Source of the DNA: Manihot esculenta
Taxonomy: Eukaryota; Streptophyta; Magnoliopsida; Malpighiales; Euphorbiaceae
Assembly (NCBI RefSeq): GCF_001659605.2
Contig: NC_035174.2
Span: 24,750,027-24,814,026, forward strand
Direction: 5' to 3'
Length of the DNA: 64,000 nt
In this document: one piece after another, positions 46,585 to 58,489 of the stretch
Layout: each line of letters opens with the position of its first letter
Numbering within the stretch: position 1 is the stretch's first letter
Translations under genes and position numbers: made by a program
Notes under the pieces: generated by a model
Databases searched by the model: none
Told to the model about the DNA's origin: nothing
What the model saw: the letters and a program-made list of their open reading frames with translations, nothing else

Positions 46585-47970
46585 CCCTTTTACCCTTCAT
46601 ATCCACCTTACCCGATGTTTTTACCCCCACCTTTTTATCAAAGTCTAGCAAACCTTAACCCTAGGAATGTTGCATCACCTCCTCCTCCCCCAATAGAAAC
46701 CCGATCTTCTCGACCCAACCCATCAGATGGGAGCAAAGTAAAAATGACCAACTATCTGAAGTTGAATGCTCCAAAGTTTAAAACAGGAGATGATCCGTTT
46801 GAGTATCTTAAGACGATGAAGATGATAACTGATGAGTTGGGAGCTAGCGACAGCAAAGCCATTCAGATGGCGGGGTTCACTCTTAAATGCAAGAAGGCAA
46901 AGGAGTGGTTTAAAAATTATGTGAACCCGAGACTGGATAGCTTATCCTGGGAGCAGTTTGCCAATGAGTTTGCAGGATGGGCTTTTCTTGACAGTTCAAG
47001 GGAGCTGAAGGTAATTGAGTTCGAGCAGCTGAGACAAACTGAAGACATGAGTGTAGATGAGTACACACATAAATTCCTGGAGTTGCTTCAATTTGTGGGA
47101 GAAGCATATGATACGGAGCAGAAGAAAGCTAGGAGATATACCATGAGACTCCACCCAAGGTATTCCTCCCTGATCCTAGCAGCAGAGAGGGAGAGCTTTC
47201 ACACCATAGTGGATGCAGCTAGAAAGATGGAGGCTAGTGCCATTATTCAGGTAACAGTAAAACAGCAAGTGGCACAGTCCTCGGGTTCCAAAACCCCAGG
47301 TACAGGGAATATTGATCTCTCCTCTCTAGGTGAAGCTGCCATAAAGAGTAAGAAGTGGAGCAAGTCCAAGCCCAAGAAGAACAAGTTCTGAAATAGGTTA
47401 AAGTCTGGTCTGGGAATGGGGGGTGGTTCGAGCTCTGGTTGGGATAGCTCCGAGTGTATGAGGTGCGGTAAGCCGCACAAGGGGGTCTGTCGGTTTAGGA
47501 CTACAGCATGTTTCAGATGCGAACAGGAAGGGAACATGGAACGTGAGTGTCCTAATGCAACTATGATGGCTCAATCCCAGCGGACAGCTTCTGGCAGCGT
47601 GGCCCAGCCAGCAGCTCCAACCATGTCACAGGGCAGAGGTCGAGGTAGAGGGAGAGGGACAACCTCTTCTTCAGCAGGTTCCCACGGAGAAGGTCCATCA
47701 GCTCCAGCACAGATCTTCACCATGACTCAGTAGGAGGTTAACACGTCAAACACCATGGTGTCAGGTAATCTCATCATTGGATGTTCTGATATGTATGACC
47801 TTATGGACCCTGGTGCTTCTCATTCTTTTATTGCTCCGAGAGCCGTAGAGAGGTTGGGTTTGATAGCTTCTGGGCTAAAGTGTCCTCTTTATTTCAGTGG
47901 GCCCAAGTGTGATCCATCTGTGGCAGAGTCAGTCTGCCGATACAGTCCAGTGTTTGTTGAGGGTGGATGC
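46585..47970 (+). pseudogene. Element E gag-pol, second part (Gag to protease), cut by element F
   Basis: This continues E's frame after B (one TSD copy at 46585-46589). It reads a Tyr/Pro-rich end, then the Gag domain ([36 protein letters not shown]), to TGA at 47389-47391 where relatives have TGG (KNKFW). It then reads the Cys/His clusters (CMRCGKPHKGVC; CFRCEQEGNMEREC, with G-to-E and H-to-N changes that damage the second knuckle), to TAG at 47731-47733 in MTQQE, then protease MDPGASHSF. It breaks at 47970 where F inserted (flank gatgc). No frameshift is seen. Confidence 0.9.
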
Positions 47971-48582
47971 TGTAACAACCCGTAAATCGGACCGCTACCG
48001 GCGCTAGGATCCAGATCGGCTTAAGGCTGCCGGGACCCGTAGCAAGCCTAACATACATCCTGTGAACCTGTTTAATCCCATGCATGATCAACAACATACA
48101 TAAACATTAAAACTTTTCTTTTCATTCATGAACCAAACTCAACCTGTGCATGCATTAACATAGACATTAACATTAACCCCACCATGGAGTCCTCAACAAT
48201 GCTCCAATGGGGCGCCATAATCATGCGTTAAGTTTGGTAAAACATAAACATTAGTAAAAGATCATGCAATTATAAAGGGATTACACAGCTAGGGTCAAGC
48301 ACACTTCTAAACCTCAATACCGTCATTACATTACATAATCCATCATGTCCACTACTAGCTATTACATAACCAAAACTTTACTCTATCCGACCACTTGCTC
48401 TATCCTGTACCTGCAAACCTGGGGGTCAAGGGAGCGGGGTGAGCTAAAAAGCCCAGTGAGCAGAACCATAAAACATTTTAATTATTCATGCTTTCATGGA
48501 ATGCATCATAGCACAGACATTTCACATCAAGAACGGACTTGTCACCAATAACTCTCATTTCCATAAACAATCATACATTTGC

Positions 48583-48703
48583 TTGGACGCGTGGCATGGG
48601 CAGCCCGGGACTTCATAACATGGTGCCAGGACGCGTGGCATGGGCAGCCCGAGACTTCATAACATGGTGCCAGGACACGTGGCATGGGCAGCCCTGGACT
48701 TCA
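48583..48703 (-). repeat. LTR minisatellite of element F
   Basis: Three units of about 44 bp built on GACGCGTGGCATGGGCAGCC and GACTTCATAACATGGTGCCA. Confidence 0.9.
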
Positions 48704-49834
48704 TAGGTTACATACTGAGAACTAGTGGGTCATCCAACATCCATCCACATCAACAGTAAAAATACAATGCATCATATTCGTGATTACTAATATAATACAA
48801 CCTACATAAACATGGCATTTATGATGCATGGATCATGCTAAACATTTTATTAAATTTAAAACATAGTTCTGTTCCACTCACCTCTGGCTGATGCTTTAAG
48901 GACTTTGAAGCAGCTAGCACTGCTGACCTCCTCGGTTCCTCGGCTCCGAACCTACACAGGTGGACTCAGATGAGGGACCAAACATACATAAACATAACCC
49001 TAAAACATCCCCTAAAAACCCCCTAAAACACCTCAAAACAATCATAAAAAACATGCAAGAAATGTCTGGACAGGGCACTTTCGGCAGCAGGTTCGGCGGC
49101 CGAAAGTCCCTCTAGAGCCGAAAGTCAGGTAGGTTCGGCGGTCGAAACTCCTAGACAGAGACGAAACTCATGCATGTTCAGCGGCACTTTCGGCGGCCGA
49201 AACTGCCCTCCAGAGACGAAAGTCCTCTTTCGAGGGCAGGCTTCGGCAGCCGAAGGCTGCCTCCACAAGCGGATTCGGCGGCCGAAAGTCCATTCGGCAG
49301 CCGAACTTGAGTTTCTCCAAAGTGGCAGAAAGTCAACTCCAACATGCACAAACGCCTCCCAAATTTTTCAAACATGCATAAACCTGATCTACAACATGCA
49401 TACTCAAGCAACAAGCTCCTAGAGGCTTCAAACTATCTTAAACCCCAACTACAACACATCAAGAAACCACAAATATCATACATTGCTCAAAAAACTTAAC
49501 ATAACCCATAAAACCAACCAAAACCTAAACATGTACTTCTACCCCATAGATCAACTTAAAACTTGTTTAAAACATACAGTGAGCTCTAGATCGGCCCTTA
49601 CCTCTTGGAGATCGAGAGGAAAATGACCTAAATTTGGAAACCAAAGGAAAAGAGCTCCTGTGTCTTCCAAGCTTCAAAACTTGCTCAAATGCTCAAAATC
49701 TTCAAAACAAAGTGAAAACTTGTGAAAATAGTGAAAGATTTTGAAGGAAGAAACTCAAGATCAGTGAGAGACGGCGGAGAGCTCACCTTGGCCGAAAATG
49801 GGGAGAAAAGCTCGCCCATTTCGGCTAAGGGACC

Positions 49835-49844
49835 CCTTTATAGG
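49835..49844 (-). promoter_or_regulatory. TATA box of element F left LTR
   Basis: Minus-strand CCTATAAAGGGG about 355 bases from the LTR start. Confidence 0.65.
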
Positions 49845-50198
49845 TGGCTGGCCAGGCCACATTCGGGAGCCGAACGTGCACCCGCATGCATGCCATGTTC
49901 GGCGGCCGAACATAAGGTTCGGCGGCCGAACCTGGACTTCCCTCACTCATGGTTTTGGGGGCCTAAGGTACACCCGAAGCGCATGCACGTTCGGCGGCCG
50001 AACTTGAGGTTCGGCGGCCGAACCTGGGTCTTCCTCCAAGATTATTTTCATGCAAAAACTCATTCTTACTTGAGTAAAACCATAAAATACATTAAAACAT
50101 TTTATGAAAACATGACTTTACCCTTCTAGAGGTTTCCGACATCCGAGATCCCACCGGACGGTAGGGATTCCGATACCGGAGTCTAGCCGGGTATTACA

Positions 50199-50235
50199 TT
50201 CTTCCCCCCTTAAGAACATTCGTCCCCGAATGTTC
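50199..50235 (-). promoter_or_regulatory. Polypurine tract and hairpin of element F
   Basis: A perfect 9-bp stem (GAACATTCG with CGAATGTTC) around loop GGGA at 50235-50214, then AAGGGGGGAAGAA beside the LTR. This is the best-paired copy of the hairpin in the window. Confidence 0.85.
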
Positions 50236-50317
50236 ACCAACAAACCTGGCATGGCATAAAACATAAACATACATAGCATGCAACATACACATTAACATAA
50301 AACACATAACACTTACT

Positions 50318-53300
50318 TCAAAAGAGATGAGGATATTGCTGGAGCATGGACTCCCGTGTCTCCCAGGTACACTCCACTATGTTGTGGTGATTCCAAAAGA
50401 CTTTCACCATCGGGATTTCCTTGTTTCTCAACTTTCTGATCTGGGTGTCTAAGATCCGTACCGGCTGTTCAACATAGGTGACATCTTCTTGGATCTCCAC
50501 ATCAGGCTCACTAAGAACCTTGCTCGGATCTGACACGAACTTTCTCAACATGGAAACATGGAAAACCGGATGGATTCTCTCCATTGAAGCAGGCAAGTCC
50601 AGCTTGTACGATACATTCCCAATCTTTTGCAAGACTTCAAAGGGTCCGATGTACCGTGGAGCCAGCTTACCTTTCTTCCCGAACCGAATCACCCCTTTCA
50701 TTGGAGACACCTTGAGCAATACCAAATCCCCCTCCTGAAACTCTACTTGTCTTCTGCGAATGTCTGCATAACTCTTCTGCCTGCTTGCAGCAGTCTTGAT
50801 CCTTTCTTTGATTATGGGCACCACCCTGCTGGTGATCTCTACTAGCTCAGGCCCTACCAAGGCCTTTTCCCCAACTTCTTCCCAGCATACAGGTGACCTG
50901 CACTTCCTTCCATACAAAACTTCATATGGGTCCATCCCTATGCTAGCATGATGGCTGTTATTGTAGGCAAACTCCACCAAAGGTAGATGCTGCCTCCAAG
51001 AACTGCCAAAGTCCAGCACACACATTCTGAGCATATCCTCTATTGTCTGGATGGTCCTCTCTGACTGTCCATCCGTCTGTGGATGGAAAGCAGTGCTAAA
51101 ATCCAACCTGGTACCCATAGCGTTCTGCAGACTCCGCCAAAACCTGGAGGTGAACTGGGGTCCTCTATCGGACACTATAGAAACAGGGACCCCATACAGC
51201 CTGACGATCTCATCAACATACACCTGCGCCAACTTGTCCACAGAATAGCCACTCCTGACAGGGATGAAGTGAGCAGATTTGGTGAGTCTTCCACAATCAC
51301 CCATATAGAGTCCAATCTATTGGACGTCGCCGGTAACCCCACCACGAAGTCGATAGCTATATTCTCCCATTTCCACTCTAGAATAGGTAGTGGGTTAAGC
51401 ATTCCAGCCGGCTTCTGATGTTCCAGCTTCACCCAATGACACACTTCGCAGGCTGATACGAACTGTGCCACTTCTCTCTTCATAGCTGGCCACCAATAGA
51501 CCTTCTTCAGATCTTGATACATCTTGGTGGCTCCAGGGTGAACGTTGTATCTGGCATTATGAGCTTCTCTCATAATGTCTCCTTTTAGCCCTATGTCGTC
51601 TGGTACACATAGTCGGCTCCCATAGTGGAGGATCCCCTTGCTGTCGAATCTGTACTCACTATCTTTGCCTGACTGAACAGTCCTGGCGATCTTCACTAAC
51701 TCTGGGTCCTCATGCTGTTTTTGAGCCACCTGCTCCAGAAACACGGGTGCCACTCTCATCTGAGCAATCAAAGCACCTATACCAGACAGCTCCAACTGTA
51801 GACCTTTATTCATGAGCTCGAAGAACTCCCTCACTACTGGCCTCCTCTCTGCCGAAATATGGGACAAACTGCCAAGTGATTTCCGGCTTAAGGCGTCCGC
51901 CACAACATTCGCCTTACCCGGATGGTACTGAATCTTGCATTCGTAATCACTGAGCAGTTCTACCCATCTTCTCTGCCTCAAATTCAAATCTCTCTGACTC
52001 AAGATGTACTGCAGGCTCTTATGATCTGTGAAGATCTCACATTTAACCCCATAGAGGTAGTGCCTCCACATCTTGAGTGCAAAGATTACTGCTGCCATCT
52101 CTAGGTCATGCGTAGGGTAATTCAACTCATGCTTCTTTAGCTGCCTAGAAGCATAAGCGATCACCCTTTCATTCTGCATTAGCACACAACCCAGTCCCAC
52201 ACGGGACGCATCACAATAGACTGAGAAGTCTTCATTACCAGATAGCAGAGCTAACACTAGTGCTGAAGTCAACCTCTTCTTGAGCTCCTCAAAGCTTTCT
52301 TCGCACTGGTCGGTCCACACAAACCTCTGGTTCTTCTTAGTTAGTCTGGTCATGGGAGCTGCAATTTTAGAGAAGTCCTGAACGAACCTCCTGTAGTAAC
52401 CTGCTAAACCCAAGAAGCTATTGATCTCTGTCACTGTGGTGGGTCTAGGCCAGTTAGCTACAGCTTCCACTTTCTTGGGGTCTACCTCGATTCCATTTTC
52501 TGACACTACATGCCCCAAGAATGAAATGCTCCTCAGCCAGAACTCACATTTGGAGAACTTGGCATACAAGCCATGTTCCCTCAAGGTCTGCAAAACCAAC
52601 CTCAGATGATGGGCATGCACCTCTGCATTCCTGGAATACACTAAGATATCATCTATAAAGACAATAACAAAGTGATCCAGGTACTGGCTAAACACTCTGT
52701 TCATGAGATCCATGAATGCTGCAGGGGCGTTGGTCAACCCGAACGGCATTACAAGGAACTCATAATGCCCATATATGGTCCTGAAGGCTGTCTTCGGCAC
52801 ATCCTCTTCCCTTATCCTCAACTGGTGGTACCCCGATCTCAGATCTATCTTGGAGAAACAACCTGCTCCTGCTAGCTGGTCGAATAGATCGTCTATCCTT
52901 GGCAACGGGTACTTATTCTTGGTAGTGACCTTATTCAACTGCCTGTAGTCGATACAAAGTCTGAGGGATCCATCCTTCTTTTTCACAAATAGCACTGGAG
53001 CACCCCAAGGTGAGGTACTCGGTCGGATGAAGCCTCTATCTACCAACTCTTGCAACTACTCCTTAAGCTCTTTCAATTCCGCTGGTGCCATCCTGTAGGG
53101 AGGGATAGAGATCGGTCTAGTTCCAAGCATCAACTCAATTTCGAACTCTGTCTCCCTAGCAGGTGGTAAACCTGGCAGCTCGTCTGGGAAGACATCTAAG
53201 AACTCTCTGACTACTGGCACTGAGGCGGGCTCCTTGACCTGACTATCGATCTCTCTCACATGTGCTAGAAAACCCTGACAACCCCTCCTGAGTAGCCTAC

Positions 53301-55259
53301 AAGCCTGTAGGGCTGATATCAAACCTCTAGGTGTACTCCCCCTGTCTCCTTTGAAGACAACCTCTGACCCATCCTAACATCTGAACTTGACTACCTTGTC
53401 TCTGCAGTCCAAGGTAGCACCATGGGTAGATAGCCAATCCATCCCTAGAATGACGTCAAAATCTGTCAAATCTAGAACTACAAGGTCGGCTGAAAGGCAT
53501 CTTCCCCCTATAAAAACTGGACTATACTGGCAGACTGACTCTACCACTGACGGGTCACACTTGGGTCCACCGACCCAGAGGGGACACTCTAACCCAGAGA
53601 CCATCAAACCCAACCTCTCTACTGCTCTCGGAGCCACAAAATAATGAGATGCACCAGGGTCCATTAATGCATACACATTAGAACAGCCAATGATGAGATT
53701 AACTGCCACCACGGTGTTAGATGTGTTCGCCTCCTGCTGTGTCATGGTGAAGATCCGTGCTGGAGCTGATGGACCTTCACCCCGGGAACCTGAAGAAGAG
53801 GCTGCTCCTCTCCCTCTGCCTCTGCCACTTGCCTGTGTCATGGCTGGAGCTACTGGTTGGGCTGCACTATCAGAACCCGTCTGCTGAGACTGTGCCCCTG
53901 AAACTCCTCTAGGACACGAGCCATGTGTCCCTCTTGTCCACATCTGAAGCATGTGTTCGTCCCAGCCCGTCAGATTCCTTTGTGTGGTCTACCACACTTC
54001 ATACAGACATGTCCGCCCGAACCAGAACTCGAGCCACCTCCCATTCCCAGACTAGATTTTATCTTGTTCCAGAACTTGCTCTTTTTGGACTTGGATCTAT
54101 CCCACTTTGCACTGCTCGGTGTCTTAGAAGCTGAAGACTGATCCACTGGCTGTTTAACCTTCCCCTCGATGATTGCACTAGCCTCCATTTTCCGGGCCAT
54201 ATCCATTATGGCATGGAAGCTCTCCCTTTCTGCTGACTGGATTAAGGAGGAATACCTGGAATCAAGCTTCATGATATACCTCCTTGCCTTCTTCTGATCT
54301 GTGTCTAAGGTTTGCACTGCAAACGGCAGCAGCTCCAAAAACTTGTCTGTGAGCTCCTCCACACTCATCCCATCGGTTTGCCTCAACTGTTCAAACTCAA
54401 TCATTTTCAATTCCCTGGAGCTATCAGGGAAAGCCCATCCCGCAAACTCGTTTGCAAACTCCTCCCAGGTCATGCTGTCCACCCTCGGGTTCACATAATT
54501 TTTAAACCACTCACGGGCCTTCTTGCATTTGAATGTGAACCCAGCCATCTGAATGGCTCTGCTATCATCAGCTCCTATCTCATCTGTAATCATTTTGACC
54601 CTTCCGAGGTACTCGAACGGGTCATCCCCTTTGTCATATTGAGGAGCACCAAGCTTCATGTAGTCGGTCATCTTCGCCTTGCTCCCTCCAGATGAGCTAG
54701 GTTTAGGTATGTGGGTTTCTTGAACTGTGGGTTCTGCTGGGGGTGGAGGAGGTACAGCATTCCCCGAGGTAGGGTCTGCTAGATTTGGATGGTAGGGAGG
54801 GGGTGGATACATAGGGTACTGTGAGTATGGTGGGTAGTAAGGTGGGTATGGCATCTGAGAGTGATAAGGGTTATAGCTGGGGTAATCCGATGTACCTCCC
54901 ATCGAATACCTGGGGTTTTGAAAAAAGGGTGGGTAGTAAGGTGGCTGAACAAATCCCAAGGCCTGAGTGCCTCCGTGGGACTCTCCCATTCCCTCTTCCG
55001 ACATACTTACTCCGAGACTGCCATCCCTCCTCTGGTCCACATCCATCTGATCCTCCATATCCTCTGACATCCCACCTTGAACTGTTCCCCTCACTAATCT
55101 ACTTCTGCTCATATCCAAAGACCTTCTTGGGTCTCTTACTGCTCTTTCCCTGCTAGACCTGCTAGATATTGCCCTTGGCAATGCAGAGGGACGGGCACTC
55201 ATGCCCTCATCCTCAGGTGGTACTCCAGTCAATCGTGCAGATCGACGAGTTCCCCTCAT
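50318..55259 (-). pseudogene. Element F gag-pol, decayed
   Basis: It starts at ATG 55259 ([12 protein letters not shown]). Breaks in order: TGA at 53970-53972 between the Cys/His clusters (relatives have Cys); a 4-base deletion near 53916, after the second knuckle; TAG at 53374-53376 and TAG at 53056-53058, each at a Gln codon of the relatives; and a one-base deletion near 51289 in integrase ([11 protein letters not shown]). Protease reads MDPGASHYF. Reverse transcriptase (FIDDIL), RNase H, integrase and chromodomain are otherwise recognisable through the last codon at 50318. The copy makes no full product. Confidence 0.9.
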
Positions 55260-55517
55260 CCTGTTTTCTGAAAAACAGTACACATCACATAAACATTAGC
55301 ATCATATGGTTCATGTGAGAACACATGAACCCGCATCACATACATAGCATACATAACATATCATTAATGCTCATGCTTATAGTCATGGCATTTCACATCA
55401 TCATCAAAAGACAGGACTACTCATCCTATCCTAGTGGACATGATCTTTCCTATTGTGCTTGACCTTCTATAACATCTATGAGCCCGACACACTATAGGTC
55501 CAACCATATGAACCTAG

Positions 55518-55530
55518 GGCTCTTATACCA
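55518..55530 (-). promoter_or_regulatory. Damaged primer binding site of element F
   Basis: The minus strand reads TGGTATAAGAGCC where all intact elements have TGGTATCAGAGCC; one mismatch to initiator tRNA-Met. Confidence 0.8.
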
Positions 55531-55533
55531 ATC

Positions 55534-56150
55534 TGTAACAGCCCGTAAATCGGACCGCTACCGGCGCTAGGATCCAAATCAGCTTAAGGCTGCCGGGACC
55601 CGTAGCAAGCCTAACATACATCCTGTGAACCTGTTTAATCCCATACATGATTAACAACATACATAAACATTAAAACTTTTATTTTCATTCATGAACCAAA
55701 CTCAACCTGTGCATGCATTAACATAGACATTAACATTAACCCCACCATAGAGTCCTCAACAATGCTCCAATGGGGCGCCATAATCATGCATTAAGTTTGG
55801 TAAAACATAAACATCAGTAAAAGATCATGCATTCATAAAGAGATTACACATCTAGGGTCAAGCACACTTCTAAACCTCAATACCGTCATTACATTACATA
55901 ATAAATTATGTCCACTACTAGCTATTACATAACCAAAACTTTACTCTATCCGATCTCTTGCTCTATCCTGTACCTGCAAACCTGGGGGTCAAGGGAGCGG
56001 GGTGAGCTAAAAAGCCCAGTGAGCAGAACCATAAAACATTTTAATTATTCATGCTTTCATGGAATGCATCATAGCACAGACATTTCACATTAAGGACGGA
56101 CTTGTCACCAATAACTCTCATTTCCATAAATAATCATACATTTGCCCGGA
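55534..56150 (-). repeat. 5' LTR of element F, partial
   Basis: It begins TGTAACAGCC on the plus strand and matches 47971-48587 closely. G inserts at 56151, within the F minisatellite region. Confidence 0.9.
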
Positions 56151-57470
56151 TGTAATACCCGGCATGTTCAGACATCAGAATTCCTATCGTTCGGTGGAAT
56201 CGAGGATGTCAGAGCATCCCTGAAGGGAGAGTGGAGGTTTTCTAAAATGTTTTTAGATGTTTTAAGCTTTTGTTTTAGCAAAGGAATAAGTTTTGAAGAA
56301 ACAAGGCTAAGGAAAGTTTTGCCACTTTCGGCCCCCTAAAGTGTAAGTTCGACCGCCTAAAGTAGCTCATGTTCGGCCCCCTAAACTCAATGTTCGGCCC
56401 CCGAACGTGATGAGGTGTTACATATAGCTTTGGCCACCGAACGAGAAGCGGTGGTTCACTTTTTTTAAGTGGATATGACCGACTATGGAGGTGCTTAAGC
56501 TCTCCTTTGGGTCAGGAACAAGCACATGTTTCCCCTTGGTGATTTTCTTGAGTTTCTAATCAAATCTTTCAAAGAAAAATAAGTTTATGGTGAGTTTTAA
56601 CTAGTTTTGAGAAGTTGTGGAGTTTGAGAACTTGTGAAGCTTGAATCTTCATTTCTTCAAATTTGGGGTCACGCCAGCCTTTGTTCTTCAAAGGGTAAGA
56701 GTGAATCCTTTGTTTTTATCATGTTTTAAATGAGTTTGATGATGGGAAAGGGGAGTTGTGCTTGAGTATGCATAAGTTGTCCATATTAGGGTGTATGGAT
56801 CCTATGCTTTGTGTATGGTTGTTGTGTGTTGTTTGTTGGAGTTTAATTTATTTGAAGCTCCTTTATGCTTATTGAAGTGTTTATGCATGTTTTAGAAGGG
56901 TTAAATGCATGTGTTGAGGTCTGAGCAGGTGATGGAGGGATTGGCAGGCGTCCTTGTGCACGAAACTGAGTTCTGGATGAACTCAGGTTCGGCCCCCGAA
57001 AGTCCAAGTTAGGCCGCCGAACATGCCTGACTTTCGTCTCTGGAAGGGACATTCGGCCGCCGAAGGTGCCCCCGAAAGTGCCCTGTCCAGCCTTCCTTTG
57101 CATGTTTTCTATGTTTGGTCTAAGGTGTTTTAAGGGGTTTTAAGGGGAGATGTTTAGCGGTATGTCCGAGTATGTTTGGTCCCTCATTTGAGTCTATCTG
57201 TGTAGGCACAGAGCAGAGGAACCAGAGAGAGCAGCAGTGAGTACTGCTCCAGAGTTTTCAGAGCCTGCAGAGTCAGTCAGTTCAGATAGCCAGAGGTGAG
57301 TGGAACTAAACTTAATGCTTTTTGAATTGATCAAAGACATGTTTTAGCATATCTCATGCATCATGATTATGCCATAAGTTGATTGCATTAGTATCCACGA
57401 ATATGTTGCATTGCATTGTTATTTGTTGATGTGGGTAAATGCTGAATGATCCCATAGTCACAGACAGGAA

Positions 57471-57659
57471 GACCAGGAGCCTTTGACTACGCCCTGGCAA
57501 GTATAGCAAAGACCAGGAGCCTTTGACTACGCCCTGGCAGGTATATAGTAAAGTCCAGGAGCCTTTGACTACGCCCTGGCAATGGTAAGTACAATGGTGT
57601 TATATACACATATACATATATGACAGGAAGTCCAGGAGCCTTTGACTACGCCCTGGCAC
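57471..57659 (+). repeat. LTR minisatellite of element G
   Basis: Four units with CCAGGAGCCTTTGACTACGC then CCTGGCA; in contrast to A, the fourth unit has the normal core. Confidence 0.9.
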
Positions 57660-58049
57660 AGAGTTACTGGGACTATGTGGTGACAGGTTTACTCTTGATG
57701 TGAAATGTTTGTGTTATGACGCATTCCATGAGAGCATCTGTTAATGAATTGTTTTACTGTTCTACTCACTGGGCTATAGAGCTCATCCCACTCCCTTAAC
57801 CCCAGTTTTGCAGGTTCAGTATACCGTGTACAGGGACAGTCCAGCAGGGTTCAGAGAAAGAATAAAGAGAAATGTAATAGTCTAGAGTGGACATGTACTG
57901 TTAAAGAGATGTAATAGTTATATATGTGCTTGACTTAGTAGTTGTAAATCTATTGTGTTGTACATGATCGGTATATGTATATGTTTTACTGTATGTGGAC
58001 TACCAGGCTTAACAGGTATGAATGAACCCATCTAGAGCAAGCTCTAGTC

Positions 58050-58096
58050 AGGGGTACAGAGTACAGAGTACAGAGTACAGAGTACAGAGTACAGAG
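58050..58096 (+). repeat. (ACAGAGT)n microsatellite in G LTR
   Basis: Six tandem copies of a 7-bp unit, 'acagagt'-like. Element A's LTRs have a broken version with fewer copies (about 25041-25083). Confidence 0.85.
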
Positions 58097-58278
58097 ATAG
58101 TGCATGCACAGGTTAAGCCTTGGGCCAGAAAAGAGTTTTTATTTCACAGAAAATGTATGATCATGTATGAGATTTACAGGTACACAGAGAGTATAGCAGG
58201 CTTGCTACGGGTTCTGGCGGCCTTAAGCCGACCTGAATCCTAGCGCCGGTGATGGTCCATTTTGGGGTCGTTACAGAT

Positions 58279-58291
58279 TGGTATCAGAGCC
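58279..58291 (+). promoter_or_regulatory. Primer binding site of element G
   Basis: TGGTATCAGAGCC, three bases after the LTR; intact. Confidence 0.9.
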
Positions 58292-58489
58292 CTAGGTTCA
58301 CATGATCGGACCTATAGCGCTAGTGTCGGGCTCATAGAGGGTGGTCAAGCACAATAGGAAATCATGTCCACTAGGATAGGGTGTTGCGTCCTATCTGTTT
58401 CATGCCATAAGTTATGCATGTGCTGTATTGATATGTGATGTTTATGTGCTAAGTGTTATGTTATGTATTGTTTTCCAGATAGAATAAAG

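Larger units (their letters stand above)
47971..50198 (-). repeat. 3' LTR of element F
   Basis: 2228 bp from TGTAACAACC to GGTATTACA. It differs from B and D in its minisatellite core and in its leader, so it belongs to a separate subfamily. Cluster-1 palindromes at about 49897-50020 and cluster-2 at 49075-49305. Confidence 0.9.
47971..56150 (-). mobile_element. Tekay-type element F, decayed, right LTR cut by G
   Basis: F is on the minus strand inside E's protease region. Left (3') LTR 47971-50198, coding region 50318-55259, damaged primer site 55518-55530, and the first 617 bases (plus-strand coordinates) of the right (5') LTR before G inserts at 56151. The rest of F lies past the window end. 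Its left flank is gatgc; the matching copy is not in view. Confidence 0.9.
56151..58275 (+). repeat. 5' LTR of element G
   Basis: 2125 bp. It differs from A's LTR in its first 1.0 kb: palindromes are eroded to forms such as TTCGGCCCCCTAAA, and there is no clear TATA box. The last 1.0 kb (exon-like stretch, conserved block, minisatellite) is close to A. A donor-like GTAAGA lies at 56695. Confidence 0.95.
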
